From the NCBI RefSeq assembly GCF_009664855.1, contig NZ_CP045928.1, positions 2,987,835-3,051,834 on the forward strand: a DNA stretch of 64,000 nt. The letters are read 5' to 3'. This stretch comes from Flavobacterium sp. SLB02. GTDB taxonomy: Bacteria > Bacteroidota > Bacteroidia > Flavobacteriales > Flavobacteriaceae. Numbering within the stretch: the stretch's first letter is position 1; each line of letters starts with the position of its first letter. Position numbers and translations under genes: made by a program. Below the pieces are notes generated by a model. It had not been told where the DNA came from. It ran no database searches and saw only the letters and a program-made list of their open reading frames with translations. Below, one piece after another: positions 35,056 through 42,267 of this stretch.

Positions 35056-36327
35056 ATGGAAGAATATGGAAAGATATTGATTATCGCTACGCCTATTTTT
35101 TTAGTATTAATTATAATCGAAAAAATATACGGCATTTATAAAAAGGACGACACCGCTCCTTTGATCGATAGCGTATCGAGTATTAGTTCTGGAATTACCA
35201 ATTCTGTAAAAGATGTTCTGGGATTAAGCCTGACTTTTATTTCTTATGAATGGATGGTTTCTAAAATTGCCATTTATCATTTAGAAGCCAATGTTCTCTC
35301 CTATTGTATCGCCTTTTTTGTGATCGATTTTTATGGCTACTGGAGTCATCGATGGGCACATCAAATTAATCTTTTCTGGAATAAACATGCTATTCATCAC
35401 AGCAGTGAAGAATTTAACCTTGCCTGCGCTTTGCGTCAGCCAATTGCGAGTTTGGTTAATTTGTTTACTTTTTTATTGATTCCTGCTGCGTTATTGGGCG
35501 TTCCTGCTACAGTAATTGCGATCACTTTGCCGCTGCATTTGTTTTTGCAATTTTGGTATCATACCAAACACATCAAAAAAATGGGATTTCTTGAATACAT
35601 TCTCGTTACTCCCTCGCATCATCGTGTGCATCACGCTATAAACCCCGAATACTTAGATAAAAACCATTCGCAGATTTTTATTTTTTGGGACAAACTTTTT
35701 GGCACTTTTCAAGCCGAATTAGATGATGTTCCGCCCGTATTTGGTATTACAAGACCTGCCAATACCTGGAACCCAATCCGGATTAATTTCCAGCATTTGA
35801 CTTTGTTAATAAAAGATGCCTGGAGAGCCGACAACTGGAAAGACAAACTCACCATCTGGTTTAAACCAACAGGCTGGCGACCGGAAAATTTTGATGAAAA
35901 ATATCCTGTAAATAAAATTGATAATGTTTTTGATTTTGAGAAATACGGCACACAAAACTCGCAGAAATTAATTTACTGGTCTGTAGCTCAGGTTTTAATT
36001 ACGCTTTTATTTGTGACTTATTTATTTGATAATATTGCCACAATTGGGTTGCCCAATATTTTTATCTATGGTTTATTTATTTTTGTAACTATTTATAGCT
36101 ACACAGAGTTAATGGACAAAAGCAAATATGCCATTTTTTGGGAAGGTTTACGCTTGGTTATTGCAGTTGCAATTATAGCGTATTGTGGAGATTGGTTTGG
36201 CTTAAATCATGCTTTTGCCATGAGTAATTACATTATTTTAGGTTATTTGAGCTTATCGTTTTTCGTTTCGGTATTCTTTGTGACCATCGATTTCAGAACC
36301 CAAACAAACCAAATAATAAATTCATAA
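35056..36327 (+). CDS. Sterol desaturase/fatty acid hydroxylase family protein, alkylglycerol-monooxygenase-like
   Basis: This 423-residue integral membrane protein starts at the ATG at 35056 (an upstream in-frame codon falls in the hairpin). The eight-histidine di-iron motif is complete: HRWAH (98-102), HAIHH (111-115) and HHRVHH (188-193). The stretches 'HHSSEEFNLACALRQ', 'TPSHHRVHH', 'DKNHSQIFIFWDKLFGTFQA' and 'GITRPANTWNP' look like animal TMEM195/AGMO, which cleaves alkyl ether lipids, rather than like C4-sterol or fatty-acyl hydroxylases. A C-terminal helical region follows (about 305-423). It is 7 bp upstream of a lysoplasmalogenase gene, which supports an ether-lipid role (inference). 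Confidence 0.86.
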   Translation: MEEYGKILIIATPIFLVLIIIEKIYGIYKKDDTAPLIDSVSSISSGITNSVKDVLGLSLTFISYEWMVSKIAIYHLEANVLSYCIAFFVIDFYGYWSHRWAHQINLFWNKHAIHHSSEEFNLACALRQPIASLVNLFTFLLIPAALLGVPATVIAITLPLHLFLQFWYHTKHIKKMGFLEYILVTPSHHRVHHAINPEYLDKNHSQIFIFWDKLFGTFQAELDDVPPVFGITRPANTWNPIRINFQHLTLLIKDAWRADNWKDKLTIWFKPTGWRPENFDEKYPVNKIDNVFDFEKYGTQNSQKLIYWSVAQVLITLLFVTYLFDNIATIGLPNIFIYGLFIFVTIYSYTELMDKSKYAIFWEGLRLVIAVAIIAYCGDWFGLNHAFAMSNYIILGYLSLSFFVSVFFVTIDFRTQTNQIINS

Positions 36328-36334
36328 ACCGCTT

Positions 36335-37012
36335 ATGAAAAATGCTGCTTTTTTTAAAATTTACATCGCTTTTAGTATTTTATATCTCATCGTTTTGTTT
36401 TTAGGACATGAGAATTTAGATTTATATTTAAAACCTGCTCTGATCCCTTTGTTGGGTTTTGGAGTTTATTTTAATCGAAAATTCCCCACCAGAAAGATAC
36501 TGTTAACTGCTCTTTTATTTTCCTGGATTGGTGATGTTATTCTGCTTTTTGCTGATATAGCCGAAATCTATTTTATATTAGGATTGGTTGCTTTTTTAAT
36601 AGCACATATTGCTTACTGTGTTCTTTTTAATAAACAAATCATAGGAGAAATTCAGATTAATAAAATCCTTTTTGGAATGGGAAGCGTTGTAATTGCTTTC
36701 TATTTAACGGCAATGATTTTAGTTTTAATGCCAAATCTGGGTGATCTCAAAATTCCTGTTATTGTCTATGCTGCTGTCATTTCGACTATGCTTTTATTTG
36801 CTTTTAATGGTTATTTAATCTGGAAAAAACCAGGGGCTTTATACATTTTTCTGGGAGCTGCATCGTTTGTCGCTTCGGACAGTATTTTGGCCTTTGATAA
36901 ATTTCATGCACCAATCGAAAAAAGTTCTTTTTTTATTATGCTAACGTATCTTGTGGCACAATATCTGATTGTAGTGGGGATTATAAGACTGAATACGCAA
37001 AAATTAGATTAA
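36335..37012 (+). CDS. Lysoplasmalogenase (YhhN/TMEM86 family)
   Basis: This 225-residue membrane protein has about eight transmembrane helices. Family marks are 'YLKPALIPLLGFGVYF', 'LTALLFSWIGDVILLF', 'FILGLVAFLIAHIAYCVLF', 'GALYIFLGAASFVASDSILAF' and 'YLVAQYLIVVG'. TMEM86-type proteins hydrolyse the vinyl-ether bond of lysoplasmalogens. It begins 7 bp after the AGMO-like gene and is probably translated from the same mRNA. A loosely paired repeat region follows. Confidence 0.92.
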   Translation: MKNAAFFKIYIAFSILYLIVLFLGHENLDLYLKPALIPLLGFGVYFNRKFPTRKILLTALLFSWIGDVILLFADIAEIYFILGLVAFLIAHIAYCVLFNKQIIGEIQINKILFGMGSVVIAFYLTAMILVLMPNLGDLKIPVIVYAAVISTMLLFAFNGYLIWKKPGALYIFLGAASFVASDSILAFDKFHAPIEKSSFFIMLTYLVAQYLIVVGIIRLNTQKLD

Positions 37013-37164
37013 TATTAGCCCACTGATTTGCACGGATTTTTTTTTTTTTTGAATCGTGATAATTGTAACGAATTATATCGTGGATAAAACGAATTGAAAA
37101 TATTTCTCATGCAGATTTTTTTAGAATCTTTTCAATCCTTTAATCTGTGGCTGAAAAAACATTT

Positions 37165-37172
37165 TACATTTG
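37165..37172 (+). promoter_or_regulatory. -7 promoter box of the CCPFP lipoprotein gene
   Basis: TACATTTG matches TAnnTTTG, 21 bp before the ATG. Confidence 0.5.
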
Positions 37173-37193
37173 TATTACCAAAACTTTTAAACC

Positions 37194-37646
37194 ATGAAAA
37201 AAATAGCCCTTTATATCCTTTTAATAATTAGTGCAACTTCTTGTGTGAGTACGAGATCGACTTTGAAAAATGTTGATGATAATGCTCCGGATTTGGTTTT
37301 AAAGAAAAACAATACATTTGAAATTAAGCTTTTTAGTACTGATAAAAAATACGGATTTGATCCTGACTATCCGGTTAATATATTTTTTAGAAATACAAAA
37401 GATGAAGCTTTGAACGAAACTCGTTTTTTAAATGCTCTGGCCGGACCAAACGGAGAAAAAATAACTTATATCCGCTTAGAAACCTGTTGTCCCTTCCCAA
37501 CCAAAAGAAGTGATATGGGTGCGGGATTTTTGAATGTTTATGAATTAAAATGGGAAGGACAAAAGAAACCTGTCAAATTATATTTGAACATTTATGAAAA
37601 AGGAATTTTGATGGTTCCGATGGGATTGAGTTTGAAGAAGGAGTAA
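37194..37646 (+). CDS. Small lipoprotein with 'LETCCPFPT' motif
   Basis: This 150-residue protein has a lipoprotein signal ('IISATSC', Cys at about 17). The conserved-looking block 'YIRLETCCPFPTKRSDMGAGFLNVYELKW' spans about residues 98-126, with adjacent cysteines; the end of the protein is 'YLNIYEKGILMVPMGL'. Similar small flavobacterial lipoproteins are sometimes database-named as KDO8P aldolases, although this protein has no aldolase barrel and is clearly not kdsA (the true kdsA lies at 39403). Function unknown. Confidence 0.78.
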   Translation: MKKIALYILLIISATSCVSTRSTLKNVDDNAPDLVLKKNNTFEIKLFSTDKKYGFDPDYPVNIFFRNTKDEALNETRFLNALAGPNGEKITYIRLETCCPFPTKRSDMGAGFLNVYELKWEGQKKPVKLYLNIYEKGILMVPMGLSLKKE

Positions 37647-37715
37647 GATGAGATTGATTGTGTTTTAAAGCTTTTGAGAATAAAAATATAACCGAAAAAT
37701 AAGTTAAAACTCTCC

Positions 37716-37743
37716 TTGTACTTATACAAATGCCTTAATTTTG
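37716..37743 (+). promoter_or_regulatory. Promoter of the arylamine N-acetyltransferase gene
   Basis: TTG (37716-37718), 17 bp, TAATTTTG (37736-37743); the ATG at 37782 is 38 bp on. Confidence 0.72.
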
Positions 37744-37781
37744 ATTGTATTGGAACTATTTGTAAAAGTCAAAAAAATACA

Positions 37782-38573
37782 ATGGAAAAATTAAAAAATA
37801 ATTATAAAATTGAAGCTTCAAGTTTTGATTTACAAAAATTTTTAAAGAGAATCAATTTTCAGGGAGAAATTAAATTGAATTTAGATGGTATAAAAAAATT
37901 GATGCAAAGCCAGATATTTAGTGTTCCTTTTGAAAATATTGATGTTCAGGCCGGTAAAGTTATTTCTTTAATTGGTGATGATATTGTAACGCAAATTGTG
38001 GATAAAAACCGTGGTGGATATTGTTATCAAATTAATGGCATATTTTCGTTAATGCTTCAGGAAATTGGAGTTCCGCATTATTATATTGCGGTGCGCCCTT
38101 TGGTTAATCCTGGCCAGAATGCCAGAACACATTTGGCAATAATTGCTACAATCGAAAATGAAGAATATCTGATTGATTTGGGATTTGGAGGAAACAGCAT
38201 CAGAGAACCTTTGAAACTGAGTGAGATCGGAACTGAAATTCAACAGGGTTATGATACTTTTACTTTGGTTAAAACGGAAGAAGATGAATATTTACTGCAA
38301 ATACTTATCGAAAAAGAATGGTCTAACTTATATTCGTTTGATGTAACTCCTCAAAGGTGGATCGATTTTAAGCCTGCAAATCATTATAATTACTCACACC
38401 CTGATTCTACTTTTACTCAAAAATTAATTGTTGTTTTACAAAATCCATTAGGTAAAAAAATATTACTTAAAAATGCCATAAAATCAGTAACAAATGGGGT
38501 TACAGAAATTATTCCTTTTGAGGACAATCAATTGAATACTACTTTAGAAACAGAATTTAACCTTAAGGTATAA
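37782..38573 (+). CDS. Arylamine N-acetyltransferase
   Basis: The protein is 263 residues from the ATG at 37782. An earlier in-frame TTG at 37716 coincides with the promoter -33 box, so it was rejected. The Cys-His-Asp triad is complete: C81 in 'RGGYCYQING' (family RGGxCxE/Q), H117 in 'ARTHLAI' and D132 in 'LIDLGFGG'. The family transfers acetyl from acetyl-CoA to aromatic amines or hydrazines; some members build amide bonds in secondary metabolism, but no biosynthetic cluster surrounds it. It stands alone. Confidence 0.95.
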   Translation: MEKLKNNYKIEASSFDLQKFLKRINFQGEIKLNLDGIKKLMQSQIFSVPFENIDVQAGKVISLIGDDIVTQIVDKNRGGYCYQINGIFSLMLQEIGVPHYYIAVRPLVNPGQNARTHLAIIATIENEEYLIDLGFGGNSIREPLKLSEIGTEIQQGYDTFTLVKTEEDEYLLQILIEKEWSNLYSFDVTPQRWIDFKPANHYNYSHPDSTFTQKLIVVLQNPLGKKILLKNAIKSVTNGVTEIIPFEDNQLNTTLETEFNLKV

Positions 38574-38784
38574 TTTAAGATTTTTTTTGAGGAGATATCA
38601 CGTATTAAATTCCATAATTCCACTATGGTTTTAGCACCCGAAATTCCCCTATTGATTATCACTCTATTTTAGCAATAGATCTCAATTGATTTTGATTGTG
38701 GGCACAAGCGGGACACTCGCGCGAGTACAGATACTAATAATAATAAAGCTTTTAGAAATAAAAATCAATTAAAAAATAAGTACT

Positions 38785-39093
38785 ATGCCTCTAATTTTAA
38801 TTATTCTTCCATTACTGTTTCAAATTATAGCTGGCAGAAAAGCAATTGGTGAAACTATATCTTTAAAATTTGGAACAGTTTGTTTGATTAGTTTTTTTTC
38901 GCAAATAGTTTTATCGATAGTAGCTTTTTACGTTTCCTCCTATAATTTTAATAAATTTTTAGAACAAAATCCAAACTCCTTTAGATGTGGCATGGGGTTT
39001 CTTGGCCTCATTATGCTGACTCTTCTCTTAACTTTTATTCTAATAATCGTCATAATTGTTCAGTACTACATTAAAAAATCTTATGAAAAGTAA
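38785..39093 (+). CDS. Small hypothetical membrane protein
   Basis: This 102-residue protein has three hydrophobic segments (about 2-16, 30-50, 70-93) and a lysine-rich tail. No family is recognised and there are no clear functional residues. It is flanked by gene-free stretches carrying a GC-rich palindrome on the left and a structured RNA candidate on the right. The plausible membrane topology and ATG support a real gene, but that is all. Confidence 0.5.
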   Translation: MPLILIILPLLFQIIAGRKAIGETISLKFGTVCLISFFSQIVLSIVAFYVSSYNFNKFLEQNPNSFRCGMGFLGLIMLTLLLTFILIIVIIVQYYIKKSYEK

Positions 39094-39183
39094 TTCTTTT
39101 TTGTAAGCTTATTACAACTATTGATTACCATATTAAAGTGTAATTGAGGAAATATTCCCTATTGAAAACGATAATTCCACTAA

Positions 39184-39330
39184 ACTCCTAGCCGTGATAG
39201 CAGCGGAAATCATTTTTTGAGAAAGCCTATTTTTTTTGGTTTTTGCAGAGCCACCGGAGGAAGCTCCTTCAAAGACCAAGAAAAAAAAGGTTTAGAGAAA
39301 AATATTGCAGCGGATAGCGCGAGTGGCTTC
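39184..39330 (+). ncRNA. Candidate structured RNA element upstream of kdsA
   Basis: The element opens with CCTAGCCGTGATAGCAGCGG and closes with GCAGCGGATAGCGCGAGTGGCT, which gives AGCC/GGCT closing pairs. Inside, CCTATTTTTTTTGGTTTT pairs with AAAGACCAAGAAAAAAAAGG around an inner GGAGGAAGCTCC hairpin. The wording resembles a motif common in flavobacterial intergenic regions, possibly Rfam Flavo-1, but that identification is from memory and unverified. Its orientation is uncertain. Confidence 0.4.
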
Positions 39331-39374
39331 TTAAAATAATCTTAAATCTTCATCTCGTATTCATAAATCATGAC

Positions 39375-39382
39375 TACCTTTG
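39375..39382 (+). promoter_or_regulatory. -7 promoter box of kdsA
   Basis: TACCTTTG matches TAnnTTTG, 20 bp before the kdsA ATG at 39403. It overlaps codons of a longer in-frame start (39370), which is therefore rejected. Confidence 0.6.
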
Positions 39383-39402
39383 CACTGTCAAAAAATCATA
39401 TT

Positions 39403-40221
39403 ATGAACATACAACATATTCCACAAATTAAGCATACTGAAAGCGGAAACTTCTTTTTATTGGCGGGACCTTGCGCTATTGAAGGTGAAGAAATGGCGCT
39501 AAGAATTGCTGAAAAATTAGTTGGTATTACCGACAAACTTCAGATTCCTTATGTATTCAAGGGATCGTTTAAAAAAGCCAATCGTTCGAGAATTGATAGT
39601 TTCTCTGGAATTGGTGACGAAAAAGCATTAAAAATTTTAAGAAAAGTTTCTGAAACTTTTCACGTTCCTACTGTAACAGATATTCATACTAATGAAGATG
39701 CTGATATGGCGGCGCAATACGTTGAAGTTTTGCAAATTCCGGCGTTCCTTGTTCGTCAGACTGATCTTGTTGTGGCTGCGGCTAATACAGGAAAAGTGGT
39801 GAACCTGAAAAAAGGACAATTTATGAGTCCGGAAAGTATGAAACATGCGGTACAAAAAGTTCTGGACTGCCATAACGAAAATGTAATGGTTACAGATCGT
39901 GGTACTATGTTTGGTTACCAGGACATGATTGTTGATTATAGAGGTATTCCTACTATGCAGCAATATGCCACTACAGTTCTTGATGTTACGCACTCGTTGC
40001 AACAACCTAACCAGACTGCCGGTGTTACGGGCGGAAGACCTGATATGATTGAAACTGTTGCCAAAGCGGGTATTGCTGTGGGTGTTGACGGTATTTTTAT
40101 CGAAACTCATTTTGATCCTGCTAATGCAAAAAGTGATGGTGCGAACATGTTGCATTTAGACTATTTTGAAGGTTTAATGACGAAGTTGGTTGCCATTAGA
40201 AAAACAGTTAACTCATTTTAA
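39403..40221 (+). CDS. kdsA: 3-deoxy-8-phosphooctulonate synthase (KDO8P synthase)
   Basis: The protein is 272 residues from the ATG at 39403. It condenses phosphoenolpyruvate with arabinose-5-phosphate, the first committed step to KDO in LPS. Motifs include 'LLAGPCAIEGEEMA', 'FKGSFKKANRSRIDSF', 'ILRKVSETFHVPTVTDIHT', 'IPAFLVRQTDL', 'VMVTDRGTMFGYQDMIVDY' and 'DGIFIETHFDP'. The Cys in AGPCAIE corresponds to the metal-ligand Cys of Aquifex-type metal-dependent enzymes, where the metal-independent E. coli enzyme has Asn. An envelope protein gene follows after 19 bp. Confidence 0.97.
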   Translation: MNIQHIPQIKHTESGNFFLLAGPCAIEGEEMALRIAEKLVGITDKLQIPYVFKGSFKKANRSRIDSFSGIGDEKALKILRKVSETFHVPTVTDIHTNEDADMAAQYVEVLQIPAFLVRQTDLVVAAANTGKVVNLKKGQFMSPESMKHAVQKVLDCHNENVMVTDRGTMFGYQDMIVDYRGIPTMQQYATTVLDVTHSLQQPNQTAGVTGGRPDMIETVAKAGIAVGVDGIFIETHFDPANAKSDGANMLHLDYFEGLMTKLVAIRKTVNSF

Positions 40222-40240
40222 ATTTTATAATACAATTGCA

Positions 40241-41143
40241 TTGAAAACAAATATTTTATTTTTCTTTCTGTTGTGTTTTTCACTAAACACTTTTGCTCAG
40301 GAAGAAATTGCAGTACAAAGATATACGGCTCACAATAAAGGAAAATTTTTCGTTTCGTGGGGAGGAAACAGAGACAGTTACACGAAATCTGATGTAAATT
40401 TTAGAGGTAAGGATTACAACTTTACTGTTAATGATATGAAGGCGCATGATAAGCCAAAAGGATGGCATATTGATTATGTAAATCCGGCAAACATGACGAT
40501 TCCGCAAACGAACTTTAGAATGGGATATTTCTTTAGTGATCATTACAGTGTTTCGGTTGGTTGGGATCACATGAAATATGTGATGACTCAAAATCAAATC
40601 GCTAATGTTACCGGTACTATTAATTTACCTGCTGATCAGCCTGGATCTTATTACAACGGAGATTATAATAATACTCCTGTGGATATGTCTCAGCATGGTG
40701 CTCAGGAAGGTGGTATTGCGGGTGGTACTCAGGGAAATCCTCCAGCTTTTTTAATGTACGAACATACAGATGGTTTGAACTATATTAATACTGAGGTTTC
40801 AAGACATGATGATATTTCTAAATTGTTTGGTATCACTAATACTGATAAGGTTCAGATTAATTTAACTGAGGGTTTAGGTGCAGGACTTTTATATCCTAAA
40901 ACAAATACAACTCTTTTAGGAAAAGAACGTCATGATGATTTTCATGTTTCTGGTTATGGTTTATCTGCAAAAGCGGGAATTAACTTTACTTTCTTCAAGT
41001 ATTTCTACTTGCAAGGTGAGCTAAAAGGTGGTTACATCAACATGCAGGATATTAAGACTACAAGAAGTAATGATGATAGCGCTTCGCAGGACTTTTTCTT
41101 TTTTCAAAGAATTATTGCTGTGGGTGGAATCTTTAGAATCTAA
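40241..41143 (+). CDS. Hypothetical outer membrane beta-barrel protein
   Basis: The protein is 300 residues from a TTG at 40241, which leads straight into a signal peptide ('NILFFFLLCFSLNTFAQ'); the only alternative in-frame start (40190) lies inside kdsA. The mature protein has alternating aromatic and hydrophobic strands, e.g. 'NFRMGYFFSDHYSVSVGWDHMKYV', 'GYGLSAKAGINFTFFKYFYLQGELKGGY' and a C-terminal 'FFQRIIAVGGIFRI' ending in a beta strand, consistent with an eight-to-twelve stranded barrel. It lies 19 bp behind kdsA, suggesting co-transcription with LPS synthesis. No family recognised. Confidence 0.78.
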   Translation: MKTNILFFFLLCFSLNTFAQEEIAVQRYTAHNKGKFFVSWGGNRDSYTKSDVNFRGKDYNFTVNDMKAHDKPKGWHIDYVNPANMTIPQTNFRMGYFFSDHYSVSVGWDHMKYVMTQNQIANVTGTINLPADQPGSYYNGDYNNTPVDMSQHGAQEGGIAGGTQGNPPAFLMYEHTDGLNYINTEVSRHDDISKLFGITNTDKVQINLTEGLGAGLLYPKTNTTLLGKERHDDFHVSGYGLSAKAGINFTFFKYFYLQGELKGGYINMQDIKTTRSNDDSASQDFFFFQRIIAVGGIFRI

Positions 41144-41260
41144 TATTTCTTAAAATTATATTTAAAAATAGTTATCATTTTGGTAACTATTTTTTTTTGC
41201 CTTTTATTTGTTGAGTAAGAAAAAAATCTCGCAAAGTCGCGGAGTCGCAAAGTTTTTTTG

Positions 41261-41362
41261 TTTCACGCAGATTTAGCAGATTATAGCAAATATAATTTAA
41301 AAATTTGCTATTTATAACTATCTGCGCGCATCTGCTTGAATCTTTTTAAAATCTGCGTGAAA
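41261..41362. repeat. 'TTTCACGCAGATTT' inverted repeat
   Basis: Arms TTTCACGCAGATTT (41261-41274) and AAATCTGCGTGAAA (41349-41362) match exactly; an inner pair AGCAAAT...ATTTGCT lies between. It is preceded by GCAAAG-type wording at 41231-41252, so two repeat vocabularies abut. Confidence 0.8.
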
Positions 41363-41397
41363 TATAATTTTACGATAAAATACCTTAAAACTAAAAC

Positions 41398-42081
41398 ATG
41401 AAAAAATCAAAATATCTATTTGTTAGCATTACATTTTTATTGAGTTTTGGCTGTGCTTTGTTTGTTGCCATGAAGGTTTTTCCGAACAATCCGTTTTCTA
41501 ATACAAAAAATAATACAGAAACTTCTTTAAAGAATAAAATTCAGGATGGAGATCTTATTTTTCAGACTTCGGAATCAAGTCAATGTGAAGCGGTTCGAAT
41601 TGCTACGAATTCTAAATTTTCGCATTGTGGACTTATCTATAAAATAAACGGAAATTTGTTTGTTTTTGAAGCTGTTCAGCCTGTAAAACTAACTCGGCTT
41701 GAAGATTGGATTCAGCACGGAAAAGGTGCTAAATATCTAATAAAAAGATTGAAAAATGCCGATGCTGTATTAACTCCCGCCACTTTGCAAAAAATGAAAG
41801 ATTACAGTCAGGGTTTTATAGGAAAGGAATATGATGCTTATTTTGACTGGTCGGACACAAGGATTTATTGCTCTGAACTGATCTGGAAAATTTATAAAAA
41901 TGCTGCAGGTATTGAGTTATCAAAATTAAAGCAAATGAAGGATTTTAACTTAAGCGATGCCAGAGTACAGAAAATCTTAAAGGAAAGATACGGAAACGAT
42001 ATTCCGCTTGATGAAAAAGTTGTGGCACCATCTGATTTAGTAGATTCTGATTTACTAAAAACCGTTATAGATACTTATTAA
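41398..42081 (+). CDS. YiiX/YebB-like NlpC/P60-superfamily cysteine hydrolase
   Basis: This 227-residue protein has an N-terminal hydrophobic segment (about 6-26, signal anchor, or lipoprotein with Cys 19). The catalytic domain shows the permuted NlpC/P60 order: 'IQDGDLIFQ' (about 48-56), catalytic H76 in 'KFSHCGLI', then C158 in 'IYCSELIWK'. YiiX-type enzymes are thought to hydrolyse amide or lipid-ester bonds in the envelope; the substrate is unknown. It is flanked by an inverted repeat on the left and a PAS histidine kinase on the right. Confidence 0.9.
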   Translation: MKKSKYLFVSITFLLSFGCALFVAMKVFPNNPFSNTKNNTETSLKNKIQDGDLIFQTSESSQCEAVRIATNSKFSHCGLIYKINGNLFVFEAVQPVKLTRLEDWIQHGKGAKYLIKRLKNADAVLTPATLQKMKDYSQGFIGKEYDAYFDWSDTRIYCSELIWKIYKNAAGIELSKLKQMKDFNLSDARVQKILKERYGNDIPLDEKVVAPSDLVDSDLLKTVIDTY

Positions 42082-42267
42082 TTGTGTCTTAGAAATGAAG
42101 TAAAAAACATTTATAAGATTTTACTTCTGCATTATTTAAGCTAAAAATGTTGTTCAACGAATTAAAGTGTTTTTAAACGAAAAACCCAATACAATGTTAA
42201 AAATATAACATTCGTGTAAAATTTTAATATTATTTTAGTAATGTAATTTCAAAATTAGGTTTAATCT

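Larger units (their letters stand above)
39094..39402. other. 309-bp gap before kdsA
   Basis: The gap contains a candidate structured RNA (39184-39330) and the kdsA promoter box (39375-39382). No coding frame is supported. Confidence 0.6.

Noticed and set aside
39637..40155. 172-codon minus-strand frame across kdsA
   Set aside because: Antisense shadow of kdsA; His/Arg/Asn-rich translation without motif.
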